NCBI GenBank assembly: GCA_036971615.1
Contig: JAYKKR010000001.1
Coordinates: 1,736,001 to 1,800,000 of the forward strand
DNA length: 64,000 nt
Direction of reading: 5' to 3'
DNA from: Amyloporia xantha
Lineage: Eukaryota > Basidiomycota > Agaricomycetes > Polyporales > Adustoporiaceae
Shown here one piece after another: positions 13,301 to 23,972 of the stretch; positions within the stretch are counted from its first letter, which is position 1; each line of letters starts with the position of its first letter. The position numbers and the translations under genes were made by a program. The notes under the pieces were generated by a model, which saw only the letters and a list, made by a program, of their open reading frames with translations, did no database searches and was not told where the DNA came from.

Positions 13301-16240
13301 CAAGGACATCTGGAGGCGTGATTTCCTTGTCCTCCTTGGGTGGTTCTTCGTGTTCCAGCTGACGCAAGTTTTACTTGTGGAGTACTTTCCGGTAAGCCTA
13401 CGGAGATGCCACGTTTAGAGATTTGTCTGACACATCTCGACATTTCGCTAGCAATACTACGGCAGCTCTGGGGCAACCATCTACGCTCCGGAAGACGATG
13501 AATTGAAAGCGAGGAGCACTACACTCAAGGCGCGTAGAGCCAAGCGCGATGGTCAAAGTAAGGGTACCGTCGACGTCGAGACAGTGATCAGCAAGGAAGG
13601 GTATGTTTCTGTCGTCGGGGTGCATGTTGGTCGTATTACTTATGTCCTCCGACAACAGTGGTGCTGGACTGGAGTTCGATGCAAAACCTTTCACATGGGA
13701 ACAGATCAACTACCACGTCCCTGTTTCCGATGGCATGCGACGACTCCTTCACGGTGTCTATGGTTATTGCAAACCTGGTACACTCACCGCCCTCATGGGA
13801 TCTTCTGGCGCAGGTATATACTAAATATCATGACATTTATCGATTACCTTTACATACTTCATTCCACTTCACAGGTAAAACAACGTGCCTGGACGTACTG
13901 GCTCAGCGCAAGAACATCGGTATTATAACTGGAGAACTGCTCCTGGACGGCCGTCCGCTACGGAGCGACTTTGCACGGAAGACAGCGTACGGTGTGTACA
14001 TTTTCTCAACTCCATCCCTCCCGCCTTTCTGACTCCCTCTGGAAGCGGAACAAATGGATGTTCATGAAGGAACGGCTACGGTCAGAGAAGCTATGCGATT
14101 CTCCGCCTACCTGCGACAACCATCCGACGTATCGAAAGCCGAGAAGGACGCCTATGTCGAAGAGATGATCGAGGTGCTGGAGCTGCAAGACTTGGCCAAT
14201 GCCATTGTCTATAGTCTAGGAGTTGAAGCGCGTAAGCGATTGACCATCGGCGTGGAGTTGGCGAGCAAGCCTTCGCTACTTTTCCTGGATGAGCCAACTT
14301 CTGGTCTTGACGGTCAAAGCGCGTGGAATCTCGTTCGTTTCCTCAGAAAACTTGCAGACAGCGGACAAGCAATTCTCTGCACCATTCACCAGCCGTCGGC
14401 GATGCTTATTCAGACATTCGATAGGCTACTTCTGCTTGAGCGAGGGGGCGAAACCGTCTACTTCGGTGACATCGGACCCGACTCGGTCGTATTACGTGAC
14501 TACTTCGCCCGTCATGGCGCAGTCTGCCCACCCAATGTCAACCCAGCTGAGGTAAAGCATTCTGTTTATTGCTGCCGAGTTGTACAAGGCTGATTGTACG
14601 ATGCAATAATCCGTAGTTCATGCTTGACGCGATAGGTGCAGGTCTGGCCCCTCGTATCGGTGATCGGGACTGGAAGGATGTTTGGTTGGACTCCAAAGAG
14701 TGCGCTGAAGTGAGAGCGGAAATCCAGCGTATCAAAAGCAATTCGTTGCAGCAGCCTCTTTCTGAGAACGACAAGCCAGCCACTTGTAGGCCATCCTCCT
14801 CCATCTAGTTTGGTATACTTACTTAACCTCCTCGTGAAGATGCAACATCTTTCTGGTACCAGCTGCAGGTGGTGGTCAAGCGTAACAACGCCATGCTGTG
14901 GAGATCCCCGGACTACGCTTTCAGCCGACTTTTCGTGCACGCTTTCTTCTCGCTCTTCGTCTCTCTGCCGTTTCTCCAGCTCGGGAATACTGTGCGCGAT
15001 CTTCAATATCGTGTCTTCGGAATGTGAGTTAGGTTTCTGTGTTGTATGTTTCCGGCTTCATGTCGTGATTAGTTTCTGGGTGACCATTCTGCCTGCCATT
15101 GTTATGGGTCAACTGGAACCGATGTGGATTGTGAATAGGAGTGAGTCCCTCTACGGGTTCAGAGATGAATCTCTTCTGATTATACTCTTTCTTGTGGCAG
15201 GAATTTTTATCCGAGAGGCGTCAAGTCGAATCTATTCCCCATACGTCTTCGCCATTGGACAGCTAATTGGAGAACTTCCATACTCGATCCTGTGTGCTAT
15301 CGTTTACTGGGTCATCATGGTGCGTGAGGCTCCTATACATGGCAAGCAGCTAGTTTAATTTTGAATGATAGGTCTACCCCATGGGATTCGGGAAGGGCTC
15401 AGCTGGAGTTGGTGGAACCTTCTTCCAGTTGCTCATCGTTCTATTCATGGAACTGTTTGGTGTTGGTTTCGGTCAATTGATCGGTGCTATATCTCCCAGT
15501 ATGCAGGTATGCAGAACTCCTCTACTTGCCGAGCAGCTATTTATTCATCATGCATTAGATTGCTCCGCTGTTCAATCCCTTCATGGGTCTGGTTCTGAGC
15601 ACCTTCTGTGGTGTCACGATTCCTTATCCCACCATGGAGAAGTTCTGGCGATCGTGGCTGTATCAATTGGACCCGTACACGCGCACGCTCAGCACCATGC
15701 TAGCAACCGAGTTGCAGTAAGTGAGGCTATCATTGCTCTCATTGTGTTAGAGCGCTCAATTATGGTTGGACAGTGGTTTAAAAATTCAGTGCGCCAGCAG
15801 CGAGTTCAACGTCTTCAGTCCTCCTTCGGGACAAACTTGTCAGCAGTGGGCAGGAGAGTTTGTGTCTGGGTTTGGAGGGTATCTGGACAATCCAAATGCA
15901 ACGGACGCGTGTCGCTACTGCCAGTATGCGGTGAGTCATATCGTATCCTCAGTGGTCTATGAGCAAGACGTGACAACGTTCTCGATAGGTTGGAGACGAA
16001 TTCTACACGCCTCTCAACATTTCGTATGACAATCGTTGGAGAGATGCGTTTATCCTCTTCGCTTTCTTCAGTAAGTCGGCTATTATATGCTTCCCGACAG
16101 GTGTCGCTAATGCTACTTCTCTAGTATTCAACGTGCTTTGCACTATTAGTGAGTACATTCTGTCCCATAAATGCTCAACATATGCTTATCATGTGTATCG
16201 TATAGTCGCGTCGCGTTTCTTGCGTTATGCCAAGCGCTAG
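10316..16240 (+). CDS. PDR-type ABC-G multidrug transporter
   Basis: Full-length half-repeat architecture NBD-TMD-NBD-TMD over some 18-20 exons. NBD1 has Walker [13 protein letters not shown], with Cys replacing the catalytic Lys, signature [13 protein letters not shown], and a degenerate Walker B ([14 protein letters not shown]). NBD2 has canonical Walker [19 protein letters not shown], a degenerate signature ([15 protein letters not shown]) and intact Walker B ([12 protein letters not shown]). This asymmetry is the known PDR pattern. Membrane segments follow each NBD, for example [16 protein letters not shown] in the first half and [15 protein letters not shown] at the first helix of the second. 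The CDR-type extracellular block (YIVPRNPPG) is present. The last exon ends [10 protein letters not shown] at 16238-16240. These plasma-membrane pumps export xenobiotics and lipids (family knowledge). The true start is the ATG at 10316 ([15 protein letters not shown]). I see no disabling change. Confidence 0.93.
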
Positions 16241-16792
16241 TGGCCTGGTAAACATGTTCATATCTTGCTCTGCTTTCGTTCCATGCTTCTCCGTAGATTT
16301 TATGACTTCGTACACGACTATCACCTAGACCATCTTAGATCTCATGCATTTATATGATACAACGGTGCAATTCGCACGAACACGATGTTAACGTACTCCG
16401 AATATGTAGTAACCACGACAGTGTGGTCAATACTCATGATTACTTTCTGAACCATTCCCATTGTCATGGCCATCTTGCATGTCCACGATGAAGTATAATG
16501 TCCGGGATTGGCAATGCAGTATGCAGTACGCGTGCCCTTGTGGGTGTGCCCTTACGAGACTTGCATACGTGCTTTCCTGCACGCCCACCTAGTGACACAG
16601 GCTCACACTGTGACATGCAGACCAAATCAGACATAGCTAGTAGTCCAAGTTTGTGCGGTGTGCTTGACAATAGAGGATATACTCGACTGTGTAAGAAAAT
16701 AAATAGAATACAAGATGAAGACGACACCACATAAAGCGCACTAAGCGATACAACAGACGGAGAGCGACGAAATAGAAGACGTGCAAATGTCA
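16241..16792. other. convergent 3' intergenic region
   Basis: Between the ABC transporter stop and the prefoldin stop. A 109-codon open frame on the minus strand lies here but is Cys/Ser/Leu-rich with no family resemblance. I see nothing else. Confidence 0.55.
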
Positions 16793-17375
16793 TTATTGTT
16801 GCGATGTGCTTTGAAACTAAGGCCTGGTAAGTATAAAGTACGATGTGGTCTTAAGGATTGCACTCACGATGTCGCGTAACTGTCCCTGTGCATCGTTGAA
16901 CTGTTTCTCCAGATACTTAGACTATGAAAGTACGGTGAGGCATATGAATTAGCGGAAAATAGATGATTATATATACCTTCTTAACCAGATTGTTGATATC
17001 GTCTGTGAGCTCCTTCTCTTCTGTTTTCAGCTCCTTCTCCATTGTTGGACGCGGGACCATCATGAACCTAGTACGCTGTTAATATTCAATGCAGGAGTCA
17101 ATACTGCATGGACCACAAACATTTTTCCGACACCTTTATAGACATTCACGTCGCCCTCCAAAGAAGTGATCTCTTCGATGGTCAGCTGCAGGATCCGCCG
17201 TTCTCTCTCCTTGGTCGCGGTCTGTTGGCGGGATACATTGAGAGCCCTCTGCGATTGTACCGCAGTCTGCTGTATTTGCACTAGAATCTGGTCGGAGAAC
17301 AGAAGTGAACAAACATTCTCTCCAGCAGAAAAGGAGAATAACCTTGCGTAGTGTTTCATCTGGAAGACTGGCCAT
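16793..17375 (-). CDS. PFD1: prefoldin subunit 1 (beta-type)
   Basis: Small multi-exon gene encoding about 120 residues. It starts MASLPDETLRK at 17375. After an intron come ILVQIQQTAVQSQRALN and ILQLTIEEITSL, then the beta-hairpin GVGKMF, then MMVPRPTMEKELK and the C-terminal coiled coil ending SKYLEKQFNDAQGQLRDI. The last exon was chosen as FQSTSQQ with stop at 16793-16795, because it gives the usual short C-terminus; reading through the last intron would add an unrelated tail. Prefoldin is a hexameric cytosolic co-chaperone that passes actin and tubulin to CCT (family knowledge). The gene is divergent from SNU114, with 292 bp between start codons. Confidence 0.9.
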
Positions 17376-17667
17376 GATCAGGGTATGTGGCGAGGATCGC
17401 GTCCAAATCTCGTGCACAACTTTCGATCGACGCGCTGGGCCGAAGCGCCGGTGCATCCTCCTTGGAAGTCGACCTTGAGGTCGTCTTGGACTGTCTTCAC
17501 ACCTCTTGCTCCTGCTGAATCTATACTGCTCTGTGCACCGACGTACTTTCATTGGCTCTTCAATTGTGCTGAGAGCTCTACTTACCTGCAGTTTGGCACT
17601 CTTCGTCCACAAAATACTGAAATTGGGTCTTTGAACTGCAAAAGCCGCTACTGGACTTTCTTATAAA
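17376..17667. promoter_or_regulatory. shared divergent promoter, PFD1 / SNU114
   Basis: 292 bp separate the start codons of two divergent housekeeping genes, so both promoters must lie here or overlap the first exons. No clear TATA at a useful distance; the TATAAA at 17662-17667 abuts the SNU114 start codon and is too close to act as a TBP site. Confidence 0.5.
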
Positions 17668-20600
17668 ATGGCATCCTTCGAAGACTACGACGAGTTCGGA
17701 AACTATATCGGTGCTGACATTGACTCTGATGACGAAGAGGAGGTCCCGCAGAATGACTTCGTCCAGCAGCAGGCTCAGCCTCTCGAGGGATTCGACGAGG
17801 AGCCAATGCAGGTGAACGAGGAGACCGCATTGATGGAAATTGACGGTCCGTACGCTAGAACATACTCTATTCTCCTTCATTAAGACCAGTCAACAGAGCC
17901 TGTACACAATGCCGTCGTTTTGCACGAAGACAAGCAGTATTATCCTTCGGCAGAGGATGTGTACGGCGCTGACGTAGAGACGCTGGTGCAAGAGGAGGAT
18001 GCACAACCATTGACGGAGCCCATAATTGCTCCAGTTAAAGTGCGGAAGTGGACTGTCGAAGAGAAGGACATGCCAGAGACGAGATTCGACAAAGGGTGAG
18101 CGCTCTGTGGTTCTCCATCCTGTTGGAAGTCTCAGGTTTTGTACAGGTTCATGCTCAATATGACTTCCTATCCTGAATTTGTGCGGAACGTCGCGGTAGT
18201 AGGGCATTTACACCATGGCAAGACCGCATTGATGGATATGCTTGTGTTTGAGACTCATAAGATGACATGGGACTCGGATCAACAGGTAAGACCGTCTGCT
18301 ATTGAAGCACTAACCTGTCTCACATTCTTTATTGAAGACCCGGTACACAGATACCCATGTACTATCACGCGAGCGTGGTATTTCCATCAAGTCATCACCA
18401 ATGTCACTCGTACTCTCCACGAGTACTGGAAAATCACACCTCTTACATCTGATGGACACACCAGGACATGTCAATTTCATGGATGAAGTTGCATCAGCCA
18501 TTCGACTCGTAGACGGTGTTGTCTTGGTGGTTGACGTTGTAGAAGGGGTATATATTTCGGAGTTAATTCAAGAGGGAAGTTATCTGAATGTGGATTGCAG
18601 GTCATGGTCAATACTGAGCACATCATCCGGCATGCATTACAAGAGGGCGTCAAGATGACCCTAGTGGTGAACAAAATTGACAGATTGATCCTTGAGTTGC
18701 GCATCAAGCCCGCCGATGCTTACTACAAGATCAAACATACTATTGAAGAGGTGAACACAATAATCAGGTCTGTATGTATCGCTATCCGGACTTCATTCTT
18801 CTAACGCTTGCTTCATATAGCGGCATCAACCCAGATCCCGAACTGCGCCTCAGTCCTGAACACGGCAACGTTGCTTTTGCTAGTACTGACATGCATTGGT
18901 GCTTCACATTGCGGTCCTTCGCTCAGATGTATGCGGAAACCTATGGTAGGCGACAGTGTCGTATATTAGGCTTACTCAGATTTTTGACCTTTTTGCAGGC
19001 CCATTGGACGTCCCCGCTTTTGCTGACAGGCTATGGGGAAACGTTTACTTCAACCCCGAAAACCGCAAGTTCTCCCGCAAGCCAGCAGACCCGGAAGCTA
19101 ACCGTACTTTTGTGCATTTTATCCTTGAGCCGCTGTACAAGCTGTACAGCCAAGTACTCAGTGAGGAGACTGATGGTCTCAAGGAGACGCTGCAATCCTT
19201 GCACATCCAACTAGCGGCGGTCATGTACAAGATGGATGTAAGACCGCTTCTGAAGGCAGTGTTGGACCAATTCTTCGGGCCTGCTCTGGGGCTGGTAGAT
19301 ATGATCGTTGAACATATTCCGTCTCCCCTTGAAGCGACTGCGAGCAAGGTATGGCAGCTGTTATCATTGCGTGTGTCTAGCATTTATCATGTCCTATCTA
19401 AGGTCGAGCGCACATACATGGGCCCTATGTCGTCGGACTTGGTGGACGTCATGAAGCAATGTAATCCTGAAGGTCCCGTGATGGTACAAATCACGAAGCT
19501 GTACCATACCACAGATGCACAATCGTTCCGGGCATTTGGTCGTGTAATTAGTGGGACTGTTCGCAAGGGCATGGAGATCAAGGTCCTGGGTGAGGGCTAC
19601 TCACCAGAAGACGAGGAAGACATGGTCAAGGCTGTCGTTGACGACGTCTGGATCAGCGAAGCGCGGTAGGTGCTTCGCAATTATACACAAGTTCGTGGAA
19701 TTCATGTGCATTGCAGATACTTTGTGCCCGCAGAAGAGGTTGCTGCGGGGAACTTGGTTCTCCTCGGCGGGGTCGATGCATCTATTACCAAGACTGCGAC
19801 ATTGGCCTCTGTGGACATCGAAGAGGATCTGTACATCTTCCGGCCTATCAAGCACATGACGCAATCTGTGCTGAAGATTGCCATAGAGCCAATCGCCCCC
19901 TCAGAGTTGCCCAAGATGTTGTCCGGCTTGCGGAGCGTGAACAAGTCGTACCCCTTGGTGTCGACGAAGGTCGAGGAGAGCGGCGAGCACGTGGTCATCG
20001 GGACAGGGGAGCTCTACCTCGACTGCGTCATGCACGACTTGCGAAGACTGTTCTCGGAGATCGAGATCAAGGTTTCTGATCCTGTCACTAAATTCTGCGA
20101 GACGGTGTTGGAGACGAGTGCACTCAAGTGCTATGCGGACACGCCAAACAAAAAGTGCGGACAAGTCTGTGCTGTGTGCTTTTTTAACTGATGCTTTTAC
20201 CATGAATCCCAGGAACCGTATCACGATGATCGTAGAGCCTCTCGAGCGAGGTATAGCGGAAGACGTTGAAACGGGCCGTGTGACCATGCGGATGTCGGCT
20301 AAGGAGCGGGGCAAGTTCTTTGAGGAGAAGTACCAGTGGGACTTGCTTGCGTCGCGATCAATATGGGCTTTCGGTCCTGATGACAGCGGGCCAAATATCC
20401 TTTTGGACGACACATTGCCTTCACAGGTGAGAGATAACAATTCAGCGTACATGTCTCTTGATGCTGATGTGAAATGCAGGTTGACAAGAAGATGCTTGGG
20501 ACCGTCAAGGAGCACATCAAGCAGGGCTTCCAGTGGGGTGCTCGAGAAGGCCCGCTTTGTGACGAACGTCAGTGCTTTGTTAATTCCGTCTCACATCCCG

Positions 20601-21364
20601 GCCTCATCCGTCTATAGCGATGCGCAATGTCAAATTTCGAATACTCGATGCAAGCTTGGCTCAAGAGCCAATTTTCCGCGGTGGAGGACAGATTGTACCG
20701 ACTGCACGTCGTGTCTGTTACTCTTCTTTCTTGATGGTAAGGTTCACGAATCGTTGTGGCGCTCACGTGAATCTCATCTGAGATTGTGATTGCAGGCTAC
20801 GCCGCGTCTCATGGAGCCTGTGTACTTTGTGGAAGTGCAGGCACCGGCAGACTGCATATCCGCTGTGTACACCGTTCTTGCCCGGCGGCGTGGACATGTC
20901 ACGCAAGATATCCCCAAGGCTGGATCGCCCTTGTACACAGTCAAGGCCCTCATCCCTGTCATTGACGCGAACGGCTTCGAGACCGACCTGAGAACAGCAA
21001 CACAGGGTCAGGCGTTCTGCCTGCAAGTATTTGACCATTGGTCGATTGTACCAGGTCAGTCAAATTATAGCAACGTCTATTGATGGTTAGGCTGAGACAT
21101 CCCGATAGGTGACCCGACCGACACGAGTATCAAGTTGCGGCCGCTGGAGCCCGCGTCTGGCCAAGCACTGGCGAGAGACCTCGTTTTGAAGACTCGCCGA
21201 CGAAAAGGCCTTGGTGATCAGATCGCCGTTTCAAAATACCTCGATGATGAGTTCATAGTGCGTACCGGACTCGTTTTGCCGGTCGCGACTGTCGCGCTAA
21301 CTAGATGCCCTTCTCTTTGCAGCTGGCACTGTCGGCGTCGGGGCATGCGGACCTTCTAGGCTAG
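17668..21364 (+). CDS. SNU114: U5 snRNP GTPase Snu114 (EFTUD2 homologue)
   Basis: EF-2-like spliceosomal GTPase of roughly 980 residues, split by about ten short introns. The acidic N-terminus ([20 protein letters not shown]) is typical of Snu114. G-domain motifs: G1 [15 protein letters not shown]3 [13 protein letters not shown]4 [13 protein letters not shown]. Later come the Snu114-specific segments [20 protein letters not shown] and [15 protein letters not shown], then domain V ([17 protein letters not shown]) and the conserved end [14 protein letters not shown]. The stop is at 21362-21364. Snu114 contacts Prp8 and Brr2 and controls U4/U6 unwinding and spliceosome disassembly (family knowledge). 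All exons join in frame as far as followed. The calnexin start codon lies 282 bp downstream on the same strand. Confidence 0.95.
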
Positions 21365-21478
21365 TGTAGCTTGGGTAGTGTAGTGGGCTGTAAATATATT
21401 GCTGTATAGTATCGCACCGTCACCGTCACAGAACGTAAAGCCAGCTGCGGGCCCTGAGCGGCATCAAAAGAGTGAGTA

Positions 21479-21484
21479 CACGTG
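21479..21484. promoter_or_regulatory. CACGTG box upstream of calnexin
   Basis: CACGTG lies about 165 bp upstream of the calnexin ATG within ACACGTGG. A second ACGTGG core occurs near 21514-21519. CGTGG/CCACG cores resemble the core of unfolded-protein-response elements in other eukaryotes; that function here is inference. Confidence 0.35.
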
Positions 21485-21646
21485 GAAGGCATCGAACGCA
21501 GTGGAAAGTGGCTACGTGGCAGGTCGCAGCCGAGTGCATTTAGACCGGCGTCTTGGACGGTCACGCTCTCCCAGCTGTCCTCAATTCATCCCCTCCTTTC
21601 CTCTCTCCTCTATCTTGTTTTCCCCCGTCCCGGTCCTTCGTACACA

Positions 21647-23759
21647 ATGCGAAGAGTAGCGCTCTCCACCCTGCTTGCTCTTGCTGCCACCAGTGTGCTG
21701 GCAGCAGACGCAGACGAACCCAAGCCCGTCTTCAAGGCAAGTTGCTTGCAACACAGTGCACTGCATATAACTCTTCTCACATCATTTCTGTACACGTAGC
21801 CCACCGAGATCAAGGCGCCTTTCCTTGAGCAGTTTACTGACGACTGGTCAGACCGGTGGACGCCTTCAGAAGCCACCAAGAAAACTCCCGTAGGCGGCGA
21901 GACATTCAGCTACGTCGGCAAATGGGAAGTCGAGGAACCCACCATTTCGGTCATCGAGGGCGACAAGGGTCTCGTCGCCAAGACCAAGGCTGCCCACCAC
22001 GCCATCTCCGCTCCCTTCGAAAGTGCAATTGACTTCAGCGAGCAGCCGCTTGTTGTTTCGTATGAGGTCAAGTACCAGAAGGGCGGCAATTGTGGCGGTG
22101 GTTACATCAAGCTTCTCGAAGATGGCTTCCAGACGGAGGGCAAGGAGTTCTCTGACAAGACACCATGGACCATCATGTTTGGTCCTGATCTGACGTGTCC
22201 AGGAACTAAGGTCTGTCGCGTTGACCACGCTACTCTTTCCGTGTTCACTCAATGGTGTTGTGCATAATAGGTTCACTTTATCTTCCGTCACAAGAACCCC
22301 ATCACTGGCGAATACGAAGAAAAGCACCTCAAGACTCCTCCCAAGCCTACTATTGAGAAATTGACCAACCTCTACACTCTCATTCTCAAGTATGTTGTAA
22401 CCTGCCTGAGTTCTGCTGGTGAATCTCATAGTTGTTCTCCAGCCCTGACAACACGTATGACGTTCTGTTCAACGGCGAGAGCAAGGCTTCCGGTAGCCTG
22501 CTTGAGGACTTCAACCCTCCCGTCAACCCTCCCCAGGAGATTGACGATCCTGAGGACACCAAGCCCGCCGACTGGGTCGACACCAAGAGGATCGCTGACC
22601 CTGATGCTACCAAGGTCAGACTTGCAACTATCTACTTATTCTTACGTGTCTAACCAACATGCGGTGTTGACAGCCTGCTGACTGGGACGAGGATGAGCCG
22701 TACGAAATCCCTGACGAGGATGCTGAGAAGCCCGAGGGCTGGCTCGACGATGAGCCTGATTTGATTCCTGACCCCGGTCAGTGATTCACGTGTATGAAAC
22801 ATGCGGCGTTCTTACGTCGCCTCGATTGCAGACTCTGAGAAGCCCGAAGAGTGGGACGACGAAGAGGATGGTGACTGGATCGCTCCCCTGGTTAGCAACC
22901 CCAAGTGCGACGAAGCTCCCGGCTGCGGCGAGTGGAAGCGGTAAATCGATATCTGCTTGTTTATATCTGCGTTCGTTGTTGACATTCGTGTGTAGCCCCA
23001 TGAAGGCCAACCCCAAGTACAAGGGCAAGTGGTATGCTCCTATGATCGACAACCCGGCATACATCGGCGAGTGGGAACCCCGCAAGATCCCCAACCCCGA
23101 CTACTTTGAGGACCTGAGCCCCGTGAAGAGCCTCAACAAGATCGTATGTACTTTATTCATAGCTGCTCGTCGTGGCTGTTAATGACTGTATATCTTCTAC
23201 ACACAGGGTGGTGTTGGTATCGAGCTCTGGACCATGACGGAGGACATCCTCTTCGACAACATCTACATTGGTCACTCCATCGATGATGCCAAGGCCTTCC
23301 AGGCTGAGACGTTCGACGTCAAGAAGCCTCTCGAGCTTGCGCAGTCGAAAGCAAAGAAGGTCGAGCCCCTCGATGAGGATGAGGAGATCTCCTTCACTGA
23401 GGACCCGATTGAGTACCTCCGCACGAAGATCTTCAACTTCATCGACGTTGCTCAGCTGGATCCCCTCCTTGCGCTCCAGACGCAGCCTGAAGTCGGCGCT
23501 GTCCTTGCTCTCTCTGTGGTTACTTTCTTTGGTATGCTCGGCATGATGTTCGGTCTCGTTGGTGGTGCACAGAAAGCTGTCACTAAGGTCAGTTCTTCGT
23601 ATCCATCTTCGGCCATGCGACAGTGACTGATGTTCATATTCCTAGTCGGCCAAGAAGACCGATGCACTCACACCTGATGACAAGCAGAAAACTGAGTCTG
23701 CACCTGTCGCCCCTGCAGGCGGCGAGAAGGCAGATACCCCGGTGAAGAAGCGGAAGTAA
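21647..23759 (+). CDS. cnx1: calnexin (ER lectin chaperone)
   Basis: About 560 residues in eight or nine exons. It begins with a signal peptide ([19 protein letters not shown]). The lectin domain shows [22 protein letters not shown] and IMFGPDLTC. The P-domain has four motif-1 repeats (for example [17 protein letters not shown] and [12 protein letters not shown]) followed by motif-2 copies ([37 protein letters not shown]). The lectin fold closes with [20 protein letters not shown]. One transmembrane helix follows (coded around 23490-23580), then a short cytosolic tail ending PVKKRK. Calnexin binds monoglucosylated N-glycans and retains unfolded glycoproteins in the ER (family knowledge). The basic end may act as an ER retrieval signal (inference). 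The stop is at 23757-23759, convergent with SKI2. Confidence 0.96.
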
Positions 23760-23972
23760 AAGGAGATGGCGTCCATAGTTTACTGTTACGATCGCATCCC
23801 GACTTGTGCTTGGTACTTTGGAGACGAACTAATATTATATTGGGCTCGTGAGGAAAACAACATGACACCTGTGTGACTTCAATGAAAGTGAAGAGTGTAT
23901 GTGAGATGTAAAAGCTACAGACTGGGTTTGACTAAGATGATCACGGCGATATATGCTACATGTGGGTGAAAA

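Noticed and set aside
17662..17667. TATAAA at the SNU114 start
   Set aside because: It directly abuts the start codon, so it cannot be the TATA box for that ATG.
19901..20515. 204-codon minus-strand frame
   Set aside because: Antisense to SNU114 exons.
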